Of a DNA stretch of 9,010 bases, positions 1-7,254 are shown in pieces. How positions within the stretch are numbered: the stretch's first letter is position 1; each line of letters opens with the position of its first letter. The notes under the pieces are model-generated. The model was not told where the DNA came from. It ran no database searches and worked only from the letters and a program-made list of their open reading frames with translations. Made by a program: the position numbers and the translations under genes. Source of the stretch: Oscillospiraceae bacterium (GTDB lineage Bacteria > Bacillota > Clostridia > Oscillospirales > Ruminococcaceae); assembly GCA_017544185.1 (NCBI GenBank), contig JAFYEQ010000039.1, positions 1 through 9,010 on the forward strand, written 5' to 3'.

Positions 1-579
1 GTCCCAGGAAGGAGGCAGTGCCCCCTGATCCATAGCCACATTGCCTGCATAGGTCTTATGCTCCTTGTTCCCCATGGAAAGGCTGATCCTGTTGCGGGCG
101 TATATGAGCTTGAAGGAAGAGGTCAGGGATCTGTACTCCCCTGTCTCAGCATCTATCATAGGCAGGAACAGCTTTTTGAGGGATACATCATCAGAGAGCC
201 TGAACCCGTTCACATGGACGATACCGTTCTCATCGTCATCTAAGAACGTGATATCGGATACATTGCCGTCCTTATCATGGAGAGCATAGCCTATGAGCGT
301 ATCCTCAAAGTATATCCTCACCGTTATGTCTATATCATCGGGATAGTCTATGTTGAACATCCTGCGTGTGGTGACGCCTTCCACATAGGTGATGTCCGAC
401 AGCGTCACGGGGAAGTAGAGCCTCGTACCGTTGATCTCGAACATGCTCAGTACTGCTTCATCGGTCAGCTTTTCTCCGTCGGCGGGCTGCTCGTATACAG
501 GTGCCTCGGGAGCGGTATGACAGGCAGACAGCGGCAGCATAAGCATCACCGACAGCAGCGCCGGTACGATCCTATTCAT
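1..579 (-). CDS. Putative lipoprotein of unknown function (partial, C-terminus outside window)
   Basis: Open frame of 193 codons from an ATG at 579 to the window edge with no stop, so the C-terminus is missing. The N-terminus is a lipoprotein signal peptide: MNR, a hydrophobic stretch at residues 4 to 18, then lipobox L17-S18-A19-C20. Cys20 would be diacylated and become the mature N-terminus, placing the protein on the outer face of the membrane. A short Pro/Glu/Ala-rich linker follows (about 21 to 36), then a soluble region rich in Asp, Thr and aromatic residues that looks mainly beta-stranded. I recognise no domain. The ATG overlaps the lgt stop in ATGAATAG (8 bases), and a GGAGG lies 6 bases upstream inside the lgt tail, which fixes the start and suggests translational coupling. 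Its neighbour encodes the enzyme that would lipidate it. Lipoprotein assignment is fairly secure; function is unknown. Confidence 0.85.
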   Translation of the reverse strand, partial: MNRIVPALLSVMLMLPLSACHTAPEAPVYEQPADGEKLTDEAVLSMFEINGTRLYFPVTLSDITYVEGVTTRRMFNIDYPDDIDITVRIYFEDTLIGYALHDKDGNVSDITFLDDDENGIVHVNGFRLSDDVSLKKLFLPMIDAETGEYRSLTSSFKLIYARNRISLSMGNKEHKTYAGNVAMDQGALPPSWD

Positions 580-1597
580 CGCTGTCCTCCTCGTCGTCTG
601 TGTCATCTATGATATGCTGATCTGAGTCGAGCGCTTTCTTCTTGCGGTTCTCAGATCTCTCCTTTTCTTCCTTGTCGCGTTGTTCGGATGCAGCTATCAC
701 AGCCTTGCCCTCCTCTGAATCACAGAAGAGATGCACACCGTTCTTGGCAGCGCGTATATGACCTATGACTATGACTACGACTGCCGCTGCTGCAGTGATG
801 ATCGCCAGGAGTTGGGATGCTCTGAAGCTGCCGATATAAAGTGAATCGGTACGCAGCCCTTCTATAACTGCACGTCCCGTTCCATACCATGCACAGTATA
901 TGCATATCAGCTCACCGTCGAACTTGCGGTGCTTATAGAAGAAGTGCAGTATAAGAAATCCTGCTACACACCATATGCTCTCATACAGGAAGCAGGGATG
1001 CACTGTCTGATAAGGATCTACCATAATGCCCATCTGAGCCAGGGCGTCCTTATTGTAGGAGAGATAGTTCTGTACCCGTCCGCTGGACATCCCCCAAGGG
1101 AGAGATGTATTCGTGCCGAAGCATTCCTGATTGAAGAAGTTGCCCCAGCGTCCGCAGGCCTGACCTATGAAGAATCCCATGGATGCCAGATCTACAGCGG
1201 ACAGGATATGTATCTTCTTGACCTTGCATACTATGCAACCGAGTATCAAAGCTCCGATGATGCCGCCGTATATCGCAAGTCCGCCGTCGCGTATGGCAAG
1301 TATCTGCTTTATGTCTGTATAGCTGTCGATATGGAATATGACATAATAGGCCCTTGCTCCTATTATAGCTCCCATGAGCCCGAAGAACACCGCTTCGCTG
1401 AGGCTGTCGCCGTCCAGACCGAAGCTCTTAGTACGCTTGAAGCAATAGGTCATGGCAAGGAACAGACCTATCGCTATACATATACCGTACCATTTGATCT
1501 CAAAGCCGAATATGCTGAAGGCTGTGGGATCTATATCCAGATCTATCCCAAGACCCGGGAATACTACGTGATCGCTCGAAAGTGGATCTAAATGCAT
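572..1597 (-). CDS. lgt: Prolipoprotein diacylglyceryl transferase (Lgt)
   Basis: Lgt is a polytopic membrane enzyme that moves diacylglycerol from phosphatidylglycerol to the lipobox cysteine of prolipoproteins. Numbered from a possible GTG at 1606, the protein shows the family signature GRWGNFFNQE at 152-161, a GGLAIYGGIIG loop at 108-118, HPCFLYES at 203-210 and GRAVIEGLRTDSL at 244-256. Several hydrophobic helices are visible, for example 41-54, 73-90, 112-127 and 265-284. I prefer the ATG at 1597 (341 aa): AAGGGTGATC just upstream resembles the anti-16S consensus and sits correctly for that ATG, while the GTG at 1606 overlaps this ribosome site. A Tyr (113) stands where E. coli has His103. 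The last 50 or so residues form a charged, strongly acidic tail that is longer than in the E. coli enzyme. The gene follows ymfH by 11 bases and overlaps the lipoprotein gene. Confidence 0.96.
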   Translation of the reverse strand: MHLDPLSSDHVVFPGLGIDLDIDPTAFSIFGFEIKWYGICIAIGLFLAMTYCFKRTKSFGLDGDSLSEAVFFGLMGAIIGARAYYVIFHIDSYTDIKQILAIRDGGLAIYGGIIGALILGCIVCKVKKIHILSAVDLASMGFFIGQACGRWGNFFNQECFGTNTSLPWGMSSGRVQNYLSYNKDALAQMGIMVDPYQTVHPCFLYESIWCVAGFLILHFFYKHRKFDGELICIYCAWYGTGRAVIEGLRTDSLYIGSFRASQLLAIITAAAAVVVIVIGHIRAAKNGVHLFCDSEEGKAVIAASEQRDKEEKERSENRKKKALDSDQHIIDDTDDEEDSDE

Positions 1598-1608
1598 GGC
1601 GATCACCC

Positions 1609-2907
1609 TTATTCTTCTGTCTGTTCCGCAGGAACAGGCTTTATCACGTAGAGCGAGCTGTTATCCACATCGAACCTCTCGCACAGGAACTTTCTTACGT
1701 CTTCGCATGTGATGCTCGCTATGGCATCTATGGGCGAGAACGCATCTCCCGCTCTGCGAAGTCCTGCATTTATCAGGGCTGTAGCCAGCGATTCCGCGTT
1801 GCCAAGAGACTTGATAAGTGATGCATAGTACATCTTCTGTATGTTCTTGAACCTATGCTCCTCGAAGCCTACCTGCTTGCGGCGCTCTATCTCTTCCTTG
1901 ATCAGCTCGCATGTACGAACGGGATCTTTGGATCCGCCGCTTATTATCGGTACGAAGAAGCCATTGCCCATGAAGGTCTCCTGACTGAACTCACCATCTA
2001 TGAGCCCTTCGTCATAGAGCCTCTTGTAGAGCGGAGACGTTTCATCAGCAAGCAGTGACAGAGCCACATCGCACAGTACTCCAGTGAGAGCCATCTCTTC
2101 ATCGGGCACAGGCGCAGATTTGAACCCGAGGGAGAACATAGGCAGACCTACCTCGAAGAACTGCTCCTTGTATGCGCAGCATACCTTTTCAGGCTCCACA
2201 GGCACTATGGATACCAGCTCCTTGTCCTCACAGGGCTTGAGCATCTCATCGCAGAGAGCCAGTATCTCATCCTCATCCACATCGCCTGCGATAGCGAGGG
2301 TCATATTGTTAAGGTTATAAAACGTATTGTAGCAGCGATACAGCAGCTCCGGAGTGATCTCCGCGATGCTCTCCACGGTACCTGCTATGTCTATGCGTAC
2401 TGGGTTCTTGTGGTATATACATTCAAGAAGACCGAAGAGTATGCGCCAGTCGGGAGAATCGTCATACATCTTGATCTCCTGTGCGATTATACCCTGCTCC
2501 TTAGCGACGGTCTCATCGGTGAAATAGGGCTTCTGTACGAAGTCCAGGAGTATACGAAGAGAGTCTATGAAATTGTCCGCACATGTGAAAAGATAGCAGG
2601 TCTTGTCGAAGGATGTGTATGCATTGCCGAATGCGCCTGTCTTTGCGTAAAGGTCGAATACGTCCGTATCCTCGTTCTCGAACAGCTTATGCTCGAGGTA
2701 GTGGGCGATCCCGTTGGGCACGGTGACGAAGTCTTCATCGTCCTTGGTCTTGAACGTGGTATCCACCGAGCCGTAGCGGGTGCCGAAGAGCGCATGCTTC
2801 ATAGAGAAGCCCTTCATCTTCCAGATGAGTATCTCGAGACCGCTGTCATGCTCTATACGCACATAGCTCTCGCCGACACGTTCGTTTGAGATAACTTCTC
2901 TTTTCAT
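1609..2907 (-). CDS. ymfH: M16 family zinc metallopeptidase-like protein YmfH (EF-P modification-associated)
   Basis: 432 aa, the usual size of a two-domain M16 (pitrilysin/processing-peptidase) protein. The inverted zinc motif is present as H69-Y-L-E72-H73; the distal glutamate ligand is probably E144 in IAQEIKMYDD. The C-terminal half (about 180 to 432) is the second, non-catalytic M16 fold. It carries LYKRLYDEGLID at 293-304 in the place of the substrate-binding Arg/Tyr element, apparently without the Tyr. In Bacillus subtilis, ymfF and ymfH were linked genetically to 5-aminopentanol modification of elongation factor P, and databases spell the pair YfmF/YfmH. Whether proteolysis is involved is not something the sequence shows. 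The start ATG overlaps the ymfF stop as ATGA, with AGGAG upstream, so the two are probably made in equal amounts and act together. Family assignment is secure; the EF-P role is by homology. Confidence 0.9.
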   Translation of the reverse strand: MKREVISNERVGESYVRIEHDSGLEILIWKMKGFSMKHALFGTRYGSVDTTFKTKDDEDFVTVPNGIAHYLEHKLFENEDTDVFDLYAKTGAFGNAYTSFDKTCYLFTCADNFIDSLRILLDFVQKPYFTDETVAKEQGIIAQEIKMYDDSPDWRILFGLLECIYHKNPVRIDIAGTVESIAEITPELLYRCYNTFYNLNNMTLAIAGDVDEDEILALCDEMLKPCEDKELVSIVPVEPEKVCCAYKEQFFEVGLPMFSLGFKSAPVPDEEMALTGVLCDVALSLLADETSPLYKRLYDEGLIDGEFSQETFMGNGFFVPIISGGSKDPVRTCELIKEEIERRKQVGFEEHRFKNIQKMYYASLIKSLGNAESLATALINAGLRRAGDAFSPIDAIASITCEDVRKFLCERFDVDNSSLYVIKPVPAEQTEE

Positions 2908-4187
2908 ATCGAGCTCCTATCTGTGTTCTTCCTATCAAGTATATATACCGTATCGAGCTTGAGTGCATTCGCGAACGCGATGACATCTTCTCTTGTTACC
3001 TTCTCCACCATATCGTTCATCTGGGCGGGAGAATAGACCTTGCCTTCCAGATATCTGTCGGCATACCATCCCATCACGGTGAACGGGAAGTCCTCAACAG
3101 CTCTCAGGGATGTCTTTATCATGAGTTTGGACTGCTCCATCAGCTCGTCGGAGAACTCACCGTTCTTCATCACATCCAGCTGCTTCATGATCTCGTCTCT
3201 TGCAGCCTGTATATTATGCGACTCGAGGCCGCTGTCTATAAGATATGTATGCTTGGGATCGAGGGTCTTTGTAGCGCAGTAGTAGCAGAGCGACAGCTTC
3301 TCGCGAACGTTCTTGAACAGCAGCGAGAAGGGCGCAGATCCGAACATACTATCGAACACGCGCAGAGCGGCAAGATCCGGGACGATATCGGGATACTTGA
3401 ACGCCATCACCATCTTGCTCTGTGTAACGTCCAGCTCGCATACGTTCTCGCTGACCTGCTCCTTCAGAGGCGAAGGAGCACGCTTTATGGTCATACGTGC
3501 GGGAGACTTGCGCACAAAGCTGTCCTTGATGAACTGTATGCATTCCTCCGAGATCTCCTTGCCTGCATAGAATATCTCTATACGGGCATCGGCGAGCATC
3601 TTCACATAACGATCGTATACATCCTTGGGCGTGAGTGCAGCGACCTGCTCCACAGTACCTCTGAGAGGTATACCGTTGGGCTCGCCCTTGAATATCTCCG
3701 CCCGAGCCAGCTTCATGAGATAGCCGCGCTTGTCGTTGATCTCGGCGTTGATGTCCTCGATCATGCGCTCCTGCTTCAGCTTGAACTGCTTCTCGGGGAA
3801 CAGACCGTCCTCCAGCACCGGACGGAAGATGCATCCGCACATGAGCTTCAGGAGCTCCAGTGGAAGTTTCTCGCCCTCCAGCGCATATCTCTCGTCTATA
3901 GACCAAGCGCTGAATATCAGGGATCTGTGATCGGTGCTGCGTGAATCGGAGCAGGACACCTCAGCCCCGTACAGTTCAGCCAGGCGGCTGTTGAACGAGG
4001 TCACATCCGGGTAGTCCTCATTGGTGTCTTCCAGAAGATATGACAGCAGCGAGTCTGCAGATGCGGTCTCAGCGCACACTGGCTGTAGGAATATGGTCCG
4101 AAAGCCGCAGAGCTTGAATTTTTCGTCGGTGATGACAGTCAGAGCGATGGTCTCTGCGTCATCGAGATATCGTCTTTGTATATCCAT
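2904..4187 (-). CDS. ymfF: M16 family inactive partner YmfF (EF-P modification-associated)
   Basis: 427 aa M16-fold protein. The region that should hold the HxxEH zinc motif reads SLLSYLLEDTNEDYP (46-60), with neither histidine, so it cannot be a conventional zinc peptidase. It does keep the C-domain element FKNVREKLSLCYY (291-303), with Arg295 and Tyr302/303 matching the Arg/Tyr substrate-holding pair of M16 enzymes. This is the expected division of labour in a heterodimer: YmfH brings the zinc site and YmfF brings the substrate-binding half, as in mitochondrial processing peptidase. The ATG is preceded by AAGGAGA at good spacing. The gene sits 12 bases after the dCMP deaminase stop and overlaps ymfH by 4 bases. 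The name follows the B. subtilis homologue linked to EF-P modification; its exact role there is unresolved. Confidence 0.88.
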   Translation of the reverse strand: MDIQRRYLDDAETIALTVITDEKFKLCGFRTIFLQPVCAETASADSLLSYLLEDTNEDYPDVTSFNSRLAELYGAEVSCSDSRSTDHRSLIFSAWSIDERYALEGEKLPLELLKLMCGCIFRPVLEDGLFPEKQFKLKQERMIEDINAEINDKRGYLMKLARAEIFKGEPNGIPLRGTVEQVAALTPKDVYDRYVKMLADARIEIFYAGKEISEECIQFIKDSFVRKSPARMTIKRAPSPLKEQVSENVCELDVTQSKMVMAFKYPDIVPDLAALRVFDSMFGSAPFSLLFKNVREKLSLCYYCATKTLDPKHTYLIDSGLESHNIQAARDEIMKQLDVMKNGEFSDELMEQSKLMIKTSLRAVEDFPFTVMGWYADRYLEGKVYSPAQMNDMVEKVTREDVIAFANALKLDTVYILDRKNTDRSSI

Positions 4188-4199
4188 ATATTCTCCTTA

Positions 4200-4688
4200 T
4201 CAATATCCTTCCGCGATCTCAAGGGTATCATCGAATATGATCCATTCGGAAGTTATTATCTCAGTAAAACAGTCACGGGTATTGCGCACGTAGATACGTT
4301 CTATACCTGCATTGAGTATCAGTCTCTTGCACATGGCACAGGGCTGTATATCGCCATACAGCTCCCCTGTCACGGCGTCATGGCACGCCAGATAGAGCTG
4401 TGCACCGATCATCTGCGACCGCGGAGCGCTAATTATGGCGTTGGCTTCCGCATGTACGCTCCGACACAGCTCGTAGCGCTGTCCCTTGGGGATCTTCAGC
4501 CTTTCGCGGGTGCATCCGCCGATCTCACAGCAGTTCTTCCTTCCCCTCGGGGCTCCTGTATACCCCGTGGAGATGATCTCATCCCTGTTCACTATCACCG
4601 CACCGAAATTGCGGCGCAGACATGTGCCTCTCTCGAGGACCGCTTCTGCTATATCAAGGTAGTAGTTGATCTTATCACGGCGCTCCAT
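4200..4688 (-). CDS. Deoxycytidylate (dCMP) deaminase family protein
   Basis: 162 aa cytidine/deoxycytidylate deaminase fold. The zinc site is complete: H79-A-E81 with E81 as the proton shuttle, and P116-C117-A-M-C120 supplying the two cysteine ligands. The upstream segment TGYTGAPRG (41-49), followed by a Cys-rich stretch KNCCEIGGC (51-59), is typical of dCMP deaminases rather than tRNA or nucleoside deaminases. The expected reaction is dCMP to dUMP plus ammonia in the cytosol, feeding thymidylate synthesis. The same family includes ComEB of competence operons, but no competence gene is visible here. The ATG has AGGAGGA upstream. It lies 12 bases after the HAD phosphatase gene and 12 bases before ymfF. 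Substrate is inferred from family resemblance; the deaminase fold is certain. Confidence 0.92.
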   Translation of the reverse strand: MERRDKINYYLDIAEAVLERGTCLRRNFGAVIVNRDEIISTGYTGAPRGRKNCCEIGGCTRERLKIPKGQRYELCRSVHAEANAIISAPRSQMIGAQLYLACHDAVTGELYGDIQPCAMCKRLILNAGIERIYVRNTRDCFTEIITSEWIIFDDTLEIAEGY

Positions 4689-4700
4689 AGCTTCCTCCTG

Positions 4701-5348
4701 TCACGGGTCGATAACGGTGCAAAGCTCTTTGAGATCGTGTATCACGGCAGCGGGCGTATCCGAAGTGCGAAGCTTCCCGAAGCCGTATGCCGCATGTATG
4801 AACGGTATCTCCGCTCTTACCGCGGCAGAATAATCGCTGTGGGTATCGCCCACGTATACAGGGTCGATACACTGGTTCTTTTCTATCAGTGCCCTTATGG
4901 TATCGCCCTTCTCCATACCGGTGTCGCCCCAGCACAGATAGTCGCTGAAGTACTTTTCAAAGCCTGTATACTCAAGATAAGTCTCTATGTATCCGCTCTG
5001 ACAGTTGCTCACGATGAACAGACGCTTTGTAGCGCTGAGGGCTTTGAGCGTCTCCTCTTCTCCGTCGAAGATGATGCCGCCGTGCTCTGCCAGATAGTTG
5101 TTCTCGTCCTCGGCGCATCTCTCCATTATCTCCATGCGCCTGGTAGGAGACAGATCCTCGAACATCTTGTCCGCGATATCTATCATAGTCATACCCATGA
5201 CTGACATCATATCCTCGGCAGTGAAGACGCGCTTCTTGTACATCGGTATACCGGAGGTCTGGATCGTGTCTGTCCAAGACTGTGCCACTGTAACAGATGT
5301 GTCCCAAAGCGTACCGTCGAGGTCGAATATCAAATTGCCCGCTCTCAT
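4701..5348 (-). CDS. HAD-family hydrolase, phosphoglycolate phosphatase-like
   Basis: 215 aa HAD-superfamily phosphatase with a helical cap (subclass I). All four motifs are readable: motif I FDLDGTLWD with nucleophile D9 and acid/base D11; motif II S114 in FIVSNC; motif III K147 in MEKGDT; motif IV VGDTHSD with D168 and D172 binding magnesium. The cap lies between motifs I and II (about 15 to 95) and is the part that would select the substrate. Closest general resemblance is to Gph/PGMB-type small-molecule phosphatases of the cytosol. Substrate cannot be read from the sequence; phosphoglycolate, a sugar phosphate or a nucleoside monophosphate are all possible, the last being tempting next to a dCMP deaminase. 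AAAGGAA precedes the ATG, and the gene begins 16 bases after the DUF624 stop. Confidence 0.9.
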   Translation of the reverse strand: MRAGNLIFDLDGTLWDTSVTVAQSWTDTIQTSGIPMYKKRVFTAEDMMSVMGMTMIDIADKMFEDLSPTRRMEIMERCAEDENNYLAEHGGIIFDGEEETLKALSATKRLFIVSNCQSGYIETYLEYTGFEKYFSDYLCWGDTGMEKGDTIRALIEKNQCIDPVYVGDTHSDYSAAVRAEIPFIHAAYGFGKLRTSDTPAAVIHDLKELCTVIDP

Positions 5349-5364
5349 ATATTTCCTTTCCTTG

Positions 5365-6219
5365 TCAGCTTATTACCTTGCCCTTTTTGGGTGAAGGCGT
5401 ATCCTCTGCAGGGACTTCCTCCTCGCCCATATCCACGAACACCGCATCCTCTGCATCAAGAGGCTTAAGATAGTCATACTCCGGATTGCTCTCGCCTCGT
5501 TCACGGTAATACGGCTCTATAACGTGCTTCTGAATCTGCGGATAGCTGTTGAACATTATGAGAGAGCCTACGAAGGATATCATCATCAGCGGCACCAGTA
5601 TCAGCACAGCGGGAGACGAAAGTATCGTCAGCACCGCCATCAGCGCTGCTGTAAGTATCACGAGAAGGAGGGTGATCACGTTGGTCTTGAGCCCCAGCGC
5701 CGTCAGGAAGAAGGAGTTCTTCACGATCTGGCGCATATTGAGATCCGTGCATACGATCATGGGGAATATGAAGAAGTTCATCATGAACACGGTCAGCGCG
5801 AATCCCACAGCTATTACGCAGAGCACATAGAATACGCTGCTGCCCGTCTGCTCGGCCAGCTGAGGATAAATGTTCAGCGAGCACAGGAAGGATATCACGA
5901 ACACTATATCCACCAGTCCGACGGGTATGGTCTTCTTAAGGTCTGCCGTGAAGCCCTTCTTGAAGTCGTTCCACAGGAACGTATCCTTATCGAGGACATA
6001 GGAGTGCAGCACCTTGGTCATGCCCGCGATGGCAGGGCCTACGGTCACGATGGGGATACATGCGATGAACGTCAGCAGCGAGAGCCGCACCATCTTCCAG
6101 AACCTCTCGAAGTACATCTCCATGAACCTGAAGAAGGGCTTCTTCTGCGGTCTGTCCTTGGAGATGCCGGGGCCGGGGGTCTCATGTCTGTTGCGTCCGA
6201 AAAAAGGTATTATCGCCAA
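5365..6219 (-). CDS. YesL/DUF624 family membrane protein
   Basis: 284 aa integral membrane protein. The N-terminal motif PGPGISKDRPQKKPFFRF (about 15 to 32) and the following FERFWKMVRLSLL are characteristic of clostridial YesL/DUF624 proteins, as is PIVTVGPAIAGM at 56-67. I see about five hydrophobic helices, near 44-66, 98-118, 128-154, 178-200 and 202-222, then a soluble acidic C-terminal tail (about 235 to 284) ending in a lysine-rich KKGK. The start is TTG: AAGGAAGGA stands 5 bases upstream, the next Met is at residue 34, and the family motif begins well before that. Function is not established; YesL genes elsewhere are often near carbohydrate-uptake genes, but nothing of that kind is visible here. 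It starts 13 bases after proC. Confidence 0.85.
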   Translation of the reverse strand: MAIIPFFGRNRHETPGPGISKDRPQKKPFFRFMEMYFERFWKMVRLSLLTFIACIPIVTVGPAIAGMTKVLHSYVLDKDTFLWNDFKKGFTADLKKTIPVGLVDIVFVISFLCSLNIYPQLAEQTGSSVFYVLCVIAVGFALTVFMMNFFIFPMIVCTDLNMRQIVKNSFFLTALGLKTNVITLLLVILTAALMAVLTILSSPAVLILVPLMMISFVGSLIMFNSYPQIQKHVIEPYYRERGESNPEYDYLKPLDAEDAVFVDMGEEEVPAEDTPSPKKGKVIS

Positions 6220-6232
6220 AACTATCCTTCCT

Positions 6233-7024
6233 TTATCTGCTCAGTTCATATGCACGCTTCGTGCATCGCTCACAGCAGTCTTTCACGGTATCTTCCAGCT
6301 TGCCCTCGTACAGGCCGTCAAGACCTGCCAGAGTGGTGCCTCCGGGCGAAGATACCATCTTTATCAGTTCGTCCAGGCTCTTGCCAGAGTCTGTCATCAT
6401 CTTAGCAGAGCCGATGAGAGACTTAGCGAACAGTCTCAGAGCAGTGTCCTTGTCTATTCCGTTGTCGGCTGCATAGTCCACGAATGCCTTTCCGTAGAGG
6501 TATATGAACGCGGGAGAGGAGCCGTTTATGGCTATGATCTCCTTCATCTTGTCCATGGGGACCACCTCTGCGATGCCGCCCGTCTCGAAGATAGCCTTCA
6601 CCTGCATGAACTCTTCATCGGTGGTATATCTGCCCTTCGCCAGAGCGGTAGCGCCCTCGCCCAGAAGAAAGGGCGTGTTGGGCATTACTATCACTACATG
6701 AGCGTCGATACCGAGGCTCTTTATGATATAGTCCTCGGTTATGCCCGCAGCTATGGATACTACCACATGATCTTCAGTGACAGACTTTGCGATATCGGGC
6801 ATCACCGCATCGAACACCTGGGGCTTGATGGCAAGGAAGACATATTTAGATGAGCTTATCAGCTCGTCTATGCTGCCCGCAGCATGTACGCCCGCAGGGA
6901 GCGCCGCTGCCTTGGCAGGATCACTGTCGTATGCGCTGACGTACGCATCCATGCCTTTTCTCATTATTCCGCCCATAATGGCACCGCCCATATTGCCGGC
7001 ACCTATAAAACCAACTTTTACCAT
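6233..7024 (-). CDS. proC: Pyrroline-5-carboxylate reductase (ProC)
   Basis: 263 aa, normal length for ProC, which catalyses the last step of proline synthesis: NAD(P)H-dependent reduction of 1-pyrroline-5-carboxylate to L-proline in the cytosol. The Rossmann dinucleotide motif GFIGAGNMGGAI is at 5-16, AIKPQ at 65-69, MPNTP at 114-118 and the C-terminal family signature MVSSPGGTTLAGL at 223-235. The usual GSGPAY element reads GSSPAF (168-173), a conservative change. The start is the ATG at 7024, with AAAGGAG 6 bases upstream. The frame stays open upstream to an ATG at 7078, but that lies ahead of the predicted transcription start and is not usable. First gene after the strong promoter at 7067-7095, so probably the head of the operon. 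Confidence 0.96.
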   Translation of the reverse strand: MVKVGFIGAGNMGGAIMGGIMRKGMDAYVSAYDSDPAKAAALPAGVHAAGSIDELISSSKYVFLAIKPQVFDAVMPDIAKSVTEDHVVVSIAAGITEDYIIKSLGIDAHVVIVMPNTPFLLGEGATALAKGRYTTDEEFMQVKAIFETGGIAEVVPMDKMKEIIAINGSSPAFIYLYGKAFVDYAADNGIDKDTALRLFAKSLIGSAKMMTDSGKSLDELIKMVSSPGGTTLAGLDGLYEGKLEDTVKDCCERCTKRAYELSR

Positions 7025-7030
7025 GTCGGT

Positions 7031-7037
7031 CTCCTTT
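7031..7037 (-). promoter_or_regulatory. proC ribosome binding site
   Basis: AAAGGAG on the minus strand, 6 bases before the ATG at 7024. It decides the proC start in favour of this ATG over the in-frame ATG at 7078. Confidence 0.85.
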
Positions 7038-7066
7038 CTTGCAGTACAAATAAATGACCATCCTAT

Positions 7067-7095
7067 ATTATACCACATCGCTCACAAAAAATCAA
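7067..7095 (-). promoter_or_regulatory. Sigma-A-type promoter of the proC operon
   Basis: On the minus strand: -35 box TTGATT (7090-7095), a spacer of exactly 17 bases, and a perfect -10 box TATAAT (7067-7072) preceded by TGG, an extended -10. The expected start of transcription is near 7060, giving a leader of about 36 bases to the proC ATG. This is the only strong promoter I found ahead of the eight-gene run and it probably drives all of it, since later gaps are 16 bases or less. An imperfect inverted repeat overlaps the -35 box. Confidence 0.85.
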
Positions 7096-7108
7096 GTATT
7101 TTTAGTGA
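7082..7108. repeat. Imperfect inverted repeat overlapping the proC -35 box
   Basis: TCAC (7082-7085) pairs with GTGA (7105-7108). After one A/A mismatch, AAAAAT (7087-7092) pairs with ATTTTT (7098-7103), leaving a 5-base centre. The element covers the -35 box and could be an operator, or could be chance symmetry in A/T-rich DNA. It is not a normal terminator, being mostly A/T with no T-tract beyond it. Confidence 0.4.
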
Positions 7109-7114
7109 ACTAAT

Positions 7115-7144
7115 ACATCCTCTGCCGGATATGACAGAGGATGT
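7115..7144. other. 10-bp stem-loop between csm6 and proC, possible terminator
   Basis: ACATCCTCTG (7115-7124) and CAGAGGATGT (7135-7144) are perfectly complementary around a 10-base loop. It lies about 110 bases past the csm6 stop and just before the proC promoter, where a csm6 terminator would be expected. No uninterrupted U-tract follows on the minus strand, so intrinsic termination is doubtful; on the plus strand the following bases are T-rich but no plus-strand gene needs it. The rest of the csm6-proC gap (7145-7254) holds only weak 4-bp hairpins and no open frame I would support. Confidence 0.5.
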
Positions 7145-7254
7145 TGGTCTTTGTTATATTTGGGACGTGGGTCGACAGCCTGAACGCAGACTGTACGGTA
7201 CTATTTCCGGCCCTGCCGCTCCGGTCTGGCACAGATCTGGCGTGAGCGCCTCAT

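Noticed and set aside
929..1591. Plus-strand open frame of 220 codons opposite lgt
   Set aside because: It lies almost wholly antisense to lgt, which has clear family signatures, and its protein shows no known motif.
1598..1606. GTG start at 1606 for lgt
   Set aside because: The GTG overlaps the AAGGGTGATC ribosome site. The ATG at 1597 is correctly spaced from it.
4176..5204. Long plus-strand open frame (342 codons) opposite the dCMP deaminase and HAD genes
   Set aside because: It is antisense to two genes with complete catalytic motifs, shows no recognisable domain and has no suitable ribosome site; it reflects codon bias of the real strand.
5524..6405. Plus-strand open frame rich in His, Arg, Glu and Tyr opposite the DUF624 and proC genes
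   Set aside because: The odd composition is that of a reversed membrane-protein gene. It crosses a real gene boundary and has no family motif.
7025..7078. Longer ProC beginning at an in-frame ATG at 7078
   Set aside because: This ATG lies inside the promoter, upstream of the expected transcript start. The ATG at 7024 has a good ribosome site and matches the family N-terminus.
7239..7250. GGCG-TGAG-CGCC hairpin just after csm6 as its terminator
   Set aside because: The stem is only 4 bp and no T-tract follows.
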